DNA of 64,000 nt from assembly GCF_000321225.1 (NCBI RefSeq), contig NW_004450276.1, positions 563,947-627,946 on the forward strand. The letters are read 5' to 3'. The position numbers and the translations under genes are program-made. Below are positions 47,314 through 57,362 of the stretch, piece after piece; position 1 is the stretch's first letter, and the number at the start of each line of letters is the position of its first letter. The notes beneath the pieces are model-generated. The model had not been told where the DNA came from. It saw nothing but the letters and a program-made list of their open reading frames with translations, and did not search any database. The DNA is from Odobenus rosmarus divergens. Its lineage: Eukaryota > Chordata > Mammalia > Carnivora > Odobenidae.

Positions 47314-48162
47314 ATAATATTCTTAATGGAAATAGATGCAAAAATCCTCAATACAATATTAGCAAACCAATGTCAACAATACATCAAAAAGATCATACAC
47401 CACAATTAAGTTGAATTTATTTCAGGAATGCAAGGATGATTCAATGTCTGCAAATCAAACAACATTAACTAAATGAAGGATAAAAATCATGATTACCTCA
47501 ATAGATGCAGAAAAAGCATTTGGCAAAATTCAAGGTCCATTTTGATTAAAACTTTGAACAAAGTGAATATAAAAGGAATGGACTTCAACATAATAAAGTC
47601 CATATATAACTAGCCTACAGCTAACATGATACTTGATGTTGATAAGCTGAAAGCTTTTCCTCTAAGATCATAAATAAGGATGTCCACTCATGTCACTTTT
47701 ATTCAAATAGCATTAGAAGTCCTAGCCACAGCAATTAGGCAGGAAAAAGAAATAAAAGACATCCAAATTCAAAAGAAGAAGTAAAACTGTCATTATTTGC
47801 AGATGACAGGGCACTATATATAGAAAACCCTAAAGACTCTATCAAAAGTCTGTTAGAACTAATAAGTGAATTTAGTAAAGTCACAGAATACAAAGCATAC
47901 AAAAATTGTTTGGATTTCTATACCCTAATAACAAGCTATCAGAAAGAGAAAATAAGAAAATAATCCCATTTACAATTGCTTACAAAAAAATTAAATACCT
48001 AGGAATAAATTTAACTTAGGAGGTGAAAGACTATAAAACACTGATGAAGAATTAGAAGAATAAGACACTGAAGAAGGATTAGAAGAATAAACTTTGTTAA
48101 AATGTCCATGCAACACAAAGCTATCTACAATTCAGTCTAATCCCCATCAAAATACCAGTGAC

Positions 48163-48357
48163 GGCGCACCTGGGTGGCTCAGGTGGTTAAGTGACTGCCT
48201 TCGGCTCAGGTCATGATTCCAGGGCCCTGGGATCAAACCCTGTGTCAGGCTCCCTGCTTAGCAGGGGAGTCTGTTCCTCCCCCTCCCCCTGCTCATGTTC
48301 TCTGTCTCTCACTCACTCAATCTCTCTCTTTCAAATAAATAAATAAAATCTTTTAAA
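48163..48357 (+). mobile_element. SINEC with 14-bp target-site duplication (one mismatch)
   Basis: The head 'ggcgcacctgggtggctcag' is followed by a CT-rich middle and an (AAATAA)n A-tail. Flanked by 'aaaataccagtgac' (48149-48162) and 'aaaataccaatgac' (48358-48371). ORF2 sequence is continuous across it. Confidence 0.93.
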
Positions 48358-49953
48358 AAAATACCAATGACATTTTCACAGAACTAGAACAAAGAATCCT
48401 AACATTTGTATGGAACCACAAAAGACCCCAAATAGCTAAATAATCTTGAGAAAGAACAAAGCTGGCAGTACCAAATTCCCAAATTTTAAACTTAAAACAA
48501 AGCTGCAGTAATCAAAACATTATGGTACTGGCACAAAAACAGACACATAGATCAATGGGATAGAGAGCCCAGACATAAATCCTTGCATATATGGTCAGTT
48601 AATCTATGACAAAAGAGGCAAGAGTATACAGTGGGGGAAGAACAGTCTCTTCAGTGGGTGGTATTGGGCGAACTAGAAGCAACATGCAGAGGAGTGAGGC
48701 TGGACCACTCTTACACCATATAAAAGGTGAATTTAGGGTAGATTGAAGACGATTATAGAACCTGGAACTGTGGGATTCCTGGAGAAAGGCATGGGTGGTG
48801 AGCTCTTTGACATCTGGGCAATATTTTTTTGGACTGCTCTCCTCAGGTAGGGGAAACAGGAACAGGGATGGACAAGCGAGATCATATCATACTGCGAAAC
48901 TTTTGCACAGTGAAGGAAACCAAAAATAAACAAGATGATAAGGCCACCTACTGAATGGGAGAAGATATTTGCTGATCATGCATCTCATGAGGGGTTAATA
49001 TACAAAATGTGTGAAGAATTTACACAACTTACTATCAAAAAAACAAAAACCCCAACTTTAAAATGGGCAGTGGACTTGAATGGACATTTTTCCAGTGAGG
49101 AAATGCAGATCAAAGCCACAGTAACATATCACCTCACACCTGTCAGATTGGCTATTATCAGGGAGACAAAAGGTAACAAGAGTTGGTGTGGATGTAGAGA
49201 AAAGGGAACCCTTGAGCACTGTTGGTGGGGATGTGAATTGCTACAGCTGTTGTTGAGGACAATGTGGAGTTTCCTCAAAAAATTGGAAATTGACCTACTG
49301 TATTATCCAGGAGTTCCCCTTCTTGGCGTTTATCCATAGAAAGTGAAAACACCAATTTGAAGAGGTATAGGCACCCCTATGTTCATTGCAGCATTATGAC
49401 GGCTGGTATATGGAAACAACCTAAGTGTCCATTGATAGATGGATGTATAAAAGAAGATAGGGTGTATATATACAGTGAAATGTTACTTAGCTATGGAAGA
49501 GAATAAAAATCTTGCCACTTTCAATAACATGGATGGGCACGGAGGGTATTGTGTTGGGTGAAATGGGCCCAAGATACCATGTGATTTCACTTATATGTGG
49601 AATCTAAAAAACAAAACAAATGAACAAACAAAACAGAAGCAGGCTCCTAGATATGGGAAGCAATCTATTGGTTGCCAGAGCAGGGAGAGGTAGGAGGATG
49701 GGCAAACTGGACAAAAAGGATTAGAAGGTACAAACGTCCAGTTATAAGAGGGATAAGTCATAGGGATGTAATGTATAGCATGGGGGCATGTAGTCAATAA
49801 TATTATAATAGCTCTGTAAAATGACAGATGGTAACTAGACTTATCATGGTGATCATTTCATAATATATAACAATACTGAATCTCTATCATGTACACCTGT
49901 AAATAGGGGATAGCATGTCAATTATACTTCAATTTAAAAATTAAAAAAACTTA

Positions 49954-50735
49954 AAAACTGAAATGAGATACCACTACACAACTATCATGATGGCTAGAAT
50001 CAAAAAGTCAGATAATCACACATATGGACAAGGATGTGGAAAAATCAGAACTCTCATCCACTGTTGGTGGGGATGTAAAATGGTGTAGCCTCTTAGGAAA
50101 ACATTCTGCAGCTCCTCTAATAGTTAAACACAGAGTTACCATATGGCTCAACAATTCCATTCCTAGATATAAACTCAAGAGAAATAAAAACATATGTCTA
50201 CACAAAAACTTGTGCACAAATGTTTATAGCAGAATTATTCATAATAGCCAAAAAGTGGAAACAACCCAAATATCCATCAACTGATGAATGGACCAATAAA
50301 ATATGGTCTATCCTTGCAATGGAGTATTATTCGACAATAAAAAGGAATGAGGTATTGATATATGCTGGACTGTGGATGAACCTCGAAAACATTATGCTAA
50401 GTTGAAGAAGCCAGTCACAAAGGACCTCATATAGTATGGTTCCATTTACATGAAATGTCCACAATAGGCATTTAAATGCACAGAGACGGAAAATAAGCTG
50501 GTGGTTGCCCAAGGTTGGCAGTTTGGGGATAAGTGGGGGTGACTGCTAAAGGGCATGTTCTAAAATTGTTTTAGAACAATGTTCTAAACAGAAACTGTTC
50601 TAAAACTGTAGTGATGTTTGCAAAACTCTTTGAAAATGCCAAAAAGCCACTGAATTTTACACTTTAAGTGAGTGAATTGTATGGTATGTGAATTATCTCT
50701 AAATAAAGCTTTTCATTAATAAATAATCATCAAGA
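49954..50735 (+). mobile_element. L1M, right part (3' UTR) of the element begun at 46565
   Basis: Resumes with 'ctgaaatgagataccactac' and passes 'catccactgttggtggggat', 'gcagaattattcataatagc' and 'gaattttacactttaagtga' to the end 'aaataaagct'. Frames at 50024-50284 and 50220-50405 are L1 3' sequence read through, not genes. Confidence 0.75.
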
Positions 50736-50744
50736 AAGTTAAGT

Positions 50745-50967
50745 TAAACACTGCAAAAAGCCCTTTGAATCTTGGGCACAGGCATCAGTGATGACCTTAC
50801 TGAGAGTTACGTTGATTGCTAAACTCGTGGGAAAATGAGAGATCAGTAAGAGCAATGGAAGACATGTGGGTATGTTTGATGTTGATGGGAATGACTCGGA
50901 TGAGAGGGAACGGTTGATTAAGCAAGGTATAGGAAGGATAGTTGTACTGTCACTTTCCTAAAAGGCA
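50745..50967 (-). mobile_element. Ancient L2, second block
   Basis: 'gtatgtttgatgttgatggg' and 'gagagggaacggttgatta' are reverse-strand L2 words. The block continues 45900-46440 after the L1M nest. Confidence 0.6.
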
Positions 50968-51180
50968 GTATAGTGTTTTTGTTACCAGGCTGCCAGGAAT
51001 TAAAACCTGCCTCTACCAGTTCCTAGCTGGGTTACCTTGGACAAGTTATACAATCACTCTATGCCTCAGTTTCTTCATATGAAGCACGGGAGCAATTATG
51101 GGATTAATTCCTAGGATTGTTGAGAGTATTATGAGTAAAGTACGTTGAGCAAGGGCTAGCATATGGGGAGCACATAGTGG
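50968..51180 (+). mobile_element. MIR, near full length
   Basis: 'ggcagtatagtgtttttgtt', 'ctagctgggttaccttggac', 'tgcctcagtttcttcatatg' and 'gagcacatagtgg' give the full MIR order. It lies inside the L2. Confidence 0.8.
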
Positions 51181-51310
51181 TCAGATGATCATTAGAAGCC
51201 AAAAGAGAGGTGGACAAACATGTCTTGTAAAGGAGGAGGGACACCCCTTCCAAAGCAACTGGAGTAAAGAAGAAAAAAGAGGGCATACATCAATGGTGTG
51301 CATGATTAAT
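51181..51310 (-). mobile_element. Ancient L2, third block
   Basis: Diverged purine-rich sequence between the MIR and the SINEC duplication. Assigned to L2 mainly because it is collinear with the blocks on either side. Confidence 0.4.
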
Positions 51311-51325
51311 TGTAGATGACTTTTT

Positions 51326-51515
51326 TTTTTTAAGATTTTATTTATTTGACAGAGAGAGACACAGCGAGAGAGGGAATACAAGCAGGGGCAGTGGGAGAGG
51401 GAGAAGCAGACTTCCCGCCGAGCAGGGAGCCCGATGCGGGACTCAATCCCAGGACCCTGGGATCATGACCTGAGCTGAAGGCAGACGCTTAACCAACGAA
51501 GCCACCCAGGCGCCC
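51326..51515 (-). mobile_element. SINEC with perfect 15-bp target-site duplication
   Basis: Reverse Can-SINE with a T-run and 'taagattttatttatttga' on the left, 'cgggactcaatcccagga' in the middle and 'gccacccaggcgccc' at the head. Flanked by 'tgtagatgacttttt' at 51311-51325 and 51516-51530. Confidence 0.95.
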
Positions 51516-51530
51516 TGTAGATGACTTTTT

Positions 51531-51716
51531 AAATGATGACTTCAATTCTTCCTGAGGAAGAAATGAAGCCAACTGACAAAAATGAGAAGCAGGTGTGTTT
51601 ATGAGTAAGGACGGTGGGGCATACAGAGAGTGAGGCTGAGGTTGAGGATAAGTAGGAAGTTCGAAATGAGTGTCGTGGATCAAGGGAGCAAGTTGACCAA
51701 ATACATGTAACAGGAA
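51531..51716 (-). mobile_element. Ancient L2, fourth block
   Basis: 'ttcctgaggaagaaatgaag' and 'aaaatgagaagcagg' resemble the reverse L2 region expected next. It ends where a young L1 begins. Confidence 0.5.
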
Positions 51717-53083
51717 TTGATTATTTGTTTTTTTTGGGTGTCGAGTTTGAGAAGTTCTTTACAGATCTTGGATACAAGCCCTTTATCTGTACTGTCATTT
51801 GCAAATATCTTCTTCCATTCTGTGGGTTGCCTCTTTGTTTTGTTGACTGCTGCCTTTGCAGTGCAGAAGCTTTTTATCTTGATGAAGTCTCAAAAATTCA
51901 TTTTTGCTTTTGTTTCACTAGCCTTTGGAGATGTATCTGAAAGAAGTTGCTGTGGCCGATGTCAAAGAGGTTACTGCCTATGTTCTCCTCTAGGATTTTG
52001 ATGGATTCCTGTCTCACATTGAGGTCTTTCATCCATTTTGAGTTTATCTTTGTGTATGGTGTTAGAGAATGGTCGAGTTTCATTCTTCTGTATATAGCTG
52101 TCCAATTTTCCCAGCACCATTTATTGAAGAGACTGTCTTTTTTCCATTGCATATTTTTTCCTACTTTGTCAAAGATTATTTGACCATAGAGTTGAGGGTC
52201 CATATCTGGGCTCTCTATTCTGTTCCATTGGTCTATATGTCTGTTTTTGTGCCAGTACTGTGCTGTCTTGGTGATCACTGCTTTGTAAGATAACTGGAAA
52301 TCAGGCAACGTGATGCCCCCAGCTTTGTTTTTCTTTTTCAACATTTCCTTGGTGATTCAGGGTCTTTTCTGATTCCATACAAATTTTAGGATTGTTTGTT
52401 CCAGCACCTTGAAAAATGTCATTGGAATTTGGATCGGGATGGTGTTGAAGGTATAGATTGCTTCGGGCAGCATAGACATTTTAACAATGTTTATTCTTTT
52501 GATCCATGAGCATGGAATGCTTTTCCATCTTTTTGTGTCTTCTTCAATTTCTTTCATGAGTGTTCTGTAGTTCCTAGAGTATAGATCCTTTACCTCTTTG
52601 GTTAGGTTGATTCTGAGGTATCTTATGGTTTTTGGTGCTATTGTAAATGGAATCGTTTCTCTAATTTCTCTTTCTACAGTTGCATTGTTAGTGTATAAGA
52701 AAGCAACTGATTTCTGTGCATTGATTTTGTATCCTGCCACATTCCTGAATTGCTGTATGAGTTCTAGTACTTCGGGGGGTGGAATCTTTTGGATTTTCCA
52801 CATAAAGTGTCATGTCATCTGCGAAGAGAGAGAGTTTGACTTCTTCTTTGTCAATTTGAATACCTTTTATTTTTTGTTGTCTGATTGCTGTTGCCAGGAC
52901 TTCTAGTACTGTGTTGAACAATAGTGGCGAGAGTGGGCATCCTTGTCGTGTTCCTGATCTTAAGGGAAAGGCTCTCAGCTTTTCCCCATTGAGAATGATA
53001 CTTGCTGTGGGTTTTTCATAGAGGGGTTTTATGAACTTGAGGAATATTCCCTCTCTCCCTATACTCTGAAGAGTTTTAATCAG
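51717..53083 (-). mobile_element. Young carnivore L1, reverse segment with reverse-transcriptase core
   Basis: Reverse-strand ORF2 from about mid reverse transcriptase to near the C-terminus. Minus frames 52688-52921, 52357-52803 and 51898-52344 together cover a long stretch of ORF2p. They include the catalytic F-A-D-D at 52814-52825 and the G-G-I-T-L-P-D-F block near 52310. Only a few frameshifts separate them. It abuts a forward piece of the same L1 family at 53084. Confidence 0.85.
52357..52921 (-). pseudogene. L1 ORF2 reverse-transcriptase fragment
   Basis: ORF2p is the L1 endonuclease/reverse transcriptase that copies L1 RNA at a nicked target. Two overlapping minus frames read N-terminally as [13 protein letters not shown], then L-F-A-D-D-M-T-L-Y (active site), then [10 protein letters not shown] further on. 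One frameshift near 52690-52800 separates them. No endonuclease domain is attached, so this is a dead fragment. Confidence 0.85.
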
Positions 53084-53585
53084 GAAAAAATTGGACAGCT
53101 ATATACAGAAGAATGAAGCTCAACCATTCTCTTACACCATACACAAAGATAAACTCAAAATGGATGAAAGACCTCAATGTGAGACAGAATTCATCAAAAT
53201 CCTAGAGGAGAACATAAGCAGTAACCTCTTTGACATCGGCCACAGCAACTTCTTTCAATACACGTCTCCAAGGGCAAGGGAAACAAAAGTGAAAATGAAC
53301 TTTTGGGACTTCATCATGATAAAAAGCTTCTGCACAGCAAAGGAAACAGTCAACAAAACAAAGAGGGAGCCCACAGAATGGGAGAAGATTTTTACAAATG
53401 ACACTACAGACAAAGGGCTGATATCCAAGATCTATAAAGAACTTCTCAAACACCCAAAAAACAAATAATAGTCAAAAAAAAATTGGCAGAAGACATGAAC
53501 AGACACTTCTCCAAAGAGGACATACAAATGGCTAACAGACACATGAAAAGATGTTCATCATCATTAGCCATCAGGGAAATTCAAC
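53084..53585 (+). mobile_element. Young carnivore L1, forward segment (ORF2 C-terminal part)
   Basis: Starts 'ttggacagctatatacagaa' and ends abruptly at 'catcagggaaattcaa' without 3' UTR or poly-A. A 125-codon frame at 53091-53468 is ORF2p C-terminus. Its first 385 bases are the inverse of 51717-52109, so the two segments form an inverted repeat. Confidence 0.85.
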
Positions 53586-53696
53586 TTTTATATACACTCT
53601 GAAACAATGATTCATTTGACTGGTTTATCATGATATTTGCTTTATCATAGTGGTGTGAAACCCACTCAAACTCACAATACCTTCGAGGTATGCCTG
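53586..53696. other. Unassigned interspersed-repeat fragment
   Basis: 'gctttatcatagtggtgtga' and 'cttcgaggtatgcctgta' resemble a mammalian repeat that I cannot name. It is followed by about 17 bases of host L1M ORF2 ('tacaaaaatcagtt'). Confidence 0.35.
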
Positions 53697-53713
53697 TACA
53701 AAAATCAGTTCTG

Positions 53714-54740
53714 CAGTTTTCCTAACATCATTTATTGAAGAGACTGTATATTATTGTCTCCTTTGTCATAGGTTAATTGATTATATAATTGGGTTTGTTT
53801 CTTGGCTCTTAATTCTGTCCTGTTGTTCTATGTGTCTATTTTTTTTTTTTGGCCAGTATCATACTTTTTTGAATACTATAGCTTTATAATATAGTTTGAA
53901 ATCTGGGATTATGATACTTCTAGCTTTGTTTTGTTTTGTTTTTTTCAAGAATGTTTTGACTATTCAGAGTCTTTTGTGGTTCCATACAAATTTTAGGACT
54001 TTTTGTTGTACTTCTGTGAAAAATGTTATTGGTATTTTTATAGGGATTTCACTGAATCTGTAGAATGCTTTGGGTAGTATGGACATTTTAACATTAATTC
54101 TTCTAACCCATGAGCATAAAACACCTCCATTTGTGTCATCTTCATTTTCTTTCATCCATATCTTATAGTTCTCAGAGTACTGATCTTTCACCTCCTTGGT
54201 TAAATTTATTCTTAGGTATTTTATTCTTTCTGATGCACTTGTAAATGGGGTTGTTTTCTTATTTTCCCTTTCTATTTTGTTATTAGTGTACAGAAATTCA
54301 ACAGATTTCTGTACATTGATTTTGTATACTGCAACTTCACTGAATTCATTTATCAGTTCTAGTAGTTTTTGGGTGGAGTCTTTAGGGTTTTCTATATAGA
54401 GTGTCATGTCATCTGCAGTACTTCCAGTTCTATGGTGAATAAAAGTAGTGAGAAAGGACATCCTTGTCTTGCTTTGGTCTTAGAGGGAAAACTTTTACTT
54501 TTTCCCCATTAAGTTTTATGTTAGCTGTGAGTTTGTCATATATGGCTTTATTATGTTGAGATATATTTCTTATATTGTATTGTTGAGAGTTTTTATCACG
54601 AATAAATATTGAATTCGGTGAAAGGCTTTTTGGGCATCTATTGACATAATCATATTCCTCATTTTGTTAATGTGGTATATCTTACTGATTTGTATATACT
54701 GAACCATCCTTGCATCCCTGAAATAAATCCCACTTGACTG
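53714..54740 (-). mobile_element. Twin-primed L1, inverted 5' segment (reverse-transcriptase region)
   Basis: Reverse-strand ORF2. A 165-codon minus frame at 53964-54461 covers sequence after the active site, and the segment ends within A-D-D-M-T-L-Y. Bases just before the active site are deleted at about 54417. In L1 order this segment ends at 'ggaaaactg', exactly where the forward segment beginning at 54741 starts ('tggacagct'), with a 2-base overlap. That is the hallmark of twin priming. Confidence 0.85.
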
Positions 54741-54871
54741 TGGACAGCTACATGCAAAAGAATGAAACTGGACTACTTTCAGACACATACACAAAAATAA
54801 ACTCAAAATTGATTAAAGACCTAATGTAAAACATGAAACCATAAATCTCCTTAAAGAAAACTTGGGCAGTA

Positions 54872-55123
54872 TGGGGTGCCTCAGTGGCTCAGTCTGTTAA
54901 GCGTCCAACTCTCGATTTCAGCTCAAGTCATGATGTCAGGATTGTGAGATTGAGCCCCGCATTGCACTCCATGCTGGGCGGGGAGCCTGCTTAAGATTCT
55001 CTCTCCCTCTCCCTCTGCCCCACCCCAAACAACTTGTGCACCCCTGCATGAACATGCACTCTTAGAAAGAAAGAAAGAAGAAAGGAAGGAAGGAAGGAAG
55101 GAAGGAAGGAAGGAAGGAAGGAA

Positions 55124-55196
<73 letters not shown>

Positions 55197-55227
55197 AGAA
55201 AGAAAAAAGAGAAAGAAAGACAGACAG
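54872..55227 (+). mobile_element. SINEC with expanded purine tail
   Basis: The head 'tggggtgcctcagtggctca' and 'gattgagccccgcattgc' are followed by a CT-rich middle, and then the A-tail has turned into a GAAA/GGAA microsatellite. A diverged 12-bp duplication is seen at 54860-54871 and 55228-55239 (9 of 12 matching), so this copy is older than the others. Confidence 0.88.
55064..55227. repeat. (GGAA)n/(GAAA)n polypurine tract
   Basis: About 164 bp of nearly pure purine on the plus strand: GGAA units at about 55081-55125, then GAAA units to about 55200, then mixed. It encodes the artefactual Ser/Phe/Leu-rich minus frames seen here. Confidence 0.95.
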
Positions 55228-56431
55228 ACATAGACAGTAAAATAATGGATGTCAGCCTTAGCAATATTTTTCTGGATATTTCTCCCTAGGCAAGAAAAAC
55301 AAAAGGAAAAATAAACAATCAGGAGTACATCAAACTGAAAAGCTTTTGTACAATGAAGGAAACCACCACCAAAACAAAAAGGCAATCTAGTGGATGGGAA
55401 AAGATATTTGCAAATGATATATCTGATAAGAGTTAATACTCAAAATATATAAAGAACCCATTACTCAATAGCAATAATAATAATAATGATCTGATTTAAA
55501 AAATGGGCAGACAACCTGAAATAGACATTTTTCCAGAGAAGACATATAGATGGTTAATTGGCACATGAAAAGATGCTCAACATCACTAATCATCAGGGAA
55601 ATGCAAATCCAAACTAAAGTATCACCTCATACCTGTCAGAATGGCTAGTATCAAAAGATAAGAAATAACAAGTATTGGGGGTGATGTGGAGAAAAGGGAA
55701 CCCTTGTGCACTGTTGGTAGAAATGTAAATTGGAACAGATGCTGTGGAAAACAGTATGGAGGTTCCTCAAAAACTAAAATAGAAATACCATATGATCTAG
55801 CAATTATACTTTTGGGTATTTATCCAAAGAAAATGAAAATACTAATTTGAAAATTTATATGCCTCCCATTGTTTATTGCAGCATTATTTCCCATACCCAA
55901 GATATGGAAGCAACCTAAGTGCCCATCTATAGATAAATGGATAAAGAAGTTGTGGTATATTTACACAATGATATATTACTTAGCCATAAAAAAAGAATGA
56001 AATCTTGACATTCTCAACAACACGGATGGACCTAGAGGGTATTAGGCTAAGTGAAATAAGTCAGACAGAGAAACACAAATACCAAATGATTTCATTTATA
56101 TCTGGAATCTAAAAAGCAAACCAACAGCAACAACAAAATAGAAACAGACTCATAGGTATAAAGAACTGATGGTTGCCAGAGGGGAAAGGGGTGGAGGGAT
56201 AGGCAAAGCAGGTAAAGGGATTAAGAGGTACAAACTTCCACTTATAAAATAAGTCATGGGGATGTAATGTACAGCATAGGGAAGACAGTAATAATATTGT
56301 AGTAGTTTTGTACAGTGACAGATGGCAACTACACTGATCATGGCAGGCATTTCATAATGTATGTAATTACTGATCACTATATTGTACACCTGAAACTAAT
56401 ATTTTGTGTCCACTATACCTCAATTTAAAGT

Positions 56432-56550
56432 GGTCAGATGTGTTTCTATATGCTAATAACAACATGACAAATATTAAGCAAACAATCCCATTTATAAAAG
56501 CATCAAAAGCACAAAACACCTAGGAATAAATTTGACCAAGGAGCTCAGCC
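56432..56550 (+). mobile_element. L1M ORF2 fragment (host of the twin-primed L1)
   Basis: 'gtttctatatgctaataac', 'aaacaatcccatttataaaa' and 'cacctaggaataaatttgac' are L1M ORF2 words in order. Confidence 0.7.
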
Positions 56551-56559
56551 ATCTGGATT

Positions 56560-57070
56560 ACAATCATCTGGGTGACTCTTCTGCTAGTGTCACCTGAAGT
56601 CACTCATGGGGCTGCACATGGGGAAGTCACACCTGAAGTCACTCAACTGGCAGTATAGGACTAGATAATTTGGTCTAAGAACCTCCTTTATATGTCTGAT
56701 AGTTGGTTTTCGCTCTTGGCTGGAAGCCTCCACTCTCTTCCATGTGGCCCTTCCTTCTCCTTTCAATAGGACCAGCGCAGACTTCCTTACATGGTAATGT
56801 TCAGGCAACGTTCCACAAGAGTGAGAAGGGGAGTTGCACTACTCCTTAAAGCCTAGGTTCCAGGGCTCACATGATGTGAGCTGCCACATTCTCTTGGCTG
56901 AAGCAACTCAAAAGCCCAGCCCAGATTTAAGGAGAGGGGAAACAGACTGCACCCTTTATGGAAAGAGCAGTGAAGTCACAGAGGAAAGAGCCCTGTGTAC
57001 AGACATGGAGGATTATTGTATCCATCTCGACAAGCAGTCTATCAGAGATGTGTTAACTTCACTGTCCGAC
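56560..57070 (-). mobile_element. Probable unclassified mammalian MER-type repeat
   Basis: 'cttggctggaagcctccac', 'cttccatgtggcccttcc' and 'gcccagatttaaggagaggg' with 'gaaacagactgcaccc' recall a common mammalian medium-reiteration repeat. I cannot name its class, and the strand is a guess. An 82-codon frame at 56834-57082 overlaps it and is not treated as a gene. Confidence 0.4.
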
Positions 57071-57239
57071 TGTTGGGTTTGATCTGCTATTACTACCCTG
57101 TGAGACCTAGAGCTGGTCAGAGTCATGTTTGCTCCCTATCTTTCTCATAGAGCCCTGTTTCTTCTCTTCTAAGTTCCTTTCTCAGCTGGAAGTTACAGAC
57201 TGGCGAGTGTGATTACTAGAGGAATTTCTCTCCACCTTG

Positions 57240-57362
57240 GAAACAGAGACTAGTTGTTTGTTTTTACTCACTCTTTTATCACCAGTACTTACACTGTTCA
57301 TATAACATAATGGCCACTGAATAAATTCTGTTGAATTACTGAATAAATAAATGAATGAATGT
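57240..57362 (+). mobile_element. L2 3' terminus
   Basis: 'gaataaattctgttgaat' followed by '(aaat)(gaat)n' is the L2 tail with its TGAA-type terminal repeat. Confidence 0.6.

Larger units (their letters stand above)
47036..49953 (+). mobile_element. L1 nested in L1M with 12-bp target-site duplication
   Basis: The element lies between copies of 'aaaactgaaatg' (47024-47035 and 49954-49965). Its 5' part is a GC-rich tandem repeat. It then jumps to ORF2 at about 47325, passes a reverse-transcriptase F-A-D-D motif at 47796-47807, and ends with the L1 3' UTR ('catggatgggcacggaggg', 'catgtacacctgtaaatag'). A SINEC splits it at 48163-48357. A 134-codon frame at 48935-49339 is ORF2p C-terminus with a C-x-C-x-x-K-G-T-x-x-H-C-W-W-G-C zinc-knuckle-like motif. 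ORF2 is broken elsewhere. Confidence 0.8.
54741..56430 (+). mobile_element. Twin-primed L1, forward 3' segment, split by a SINEC
   Basis: Blocks 54741-54871 and about 55228-56430 are ORF2 C-terminus and 3' UTR, ending 'tgtacacctgaaactaatat' and 'ctatacctcaatttaaa'. The flanks are remnants of an older L1M ORF2 on both sides (53697-53713 and 56432-56550). A diverged duplication around 'tcagttctg' / 'tcagatgtg' is likely. Confidence 0.85.

Noticed and set aside
54923..55385. Overlapping minus-strand frames of 113 and 107 codons rich in Ser-Phe-Leu
   Set aside because: They translate the GGAA/GAAA microsatellite and the SINEC head; the repetitive peptide is an artefact.
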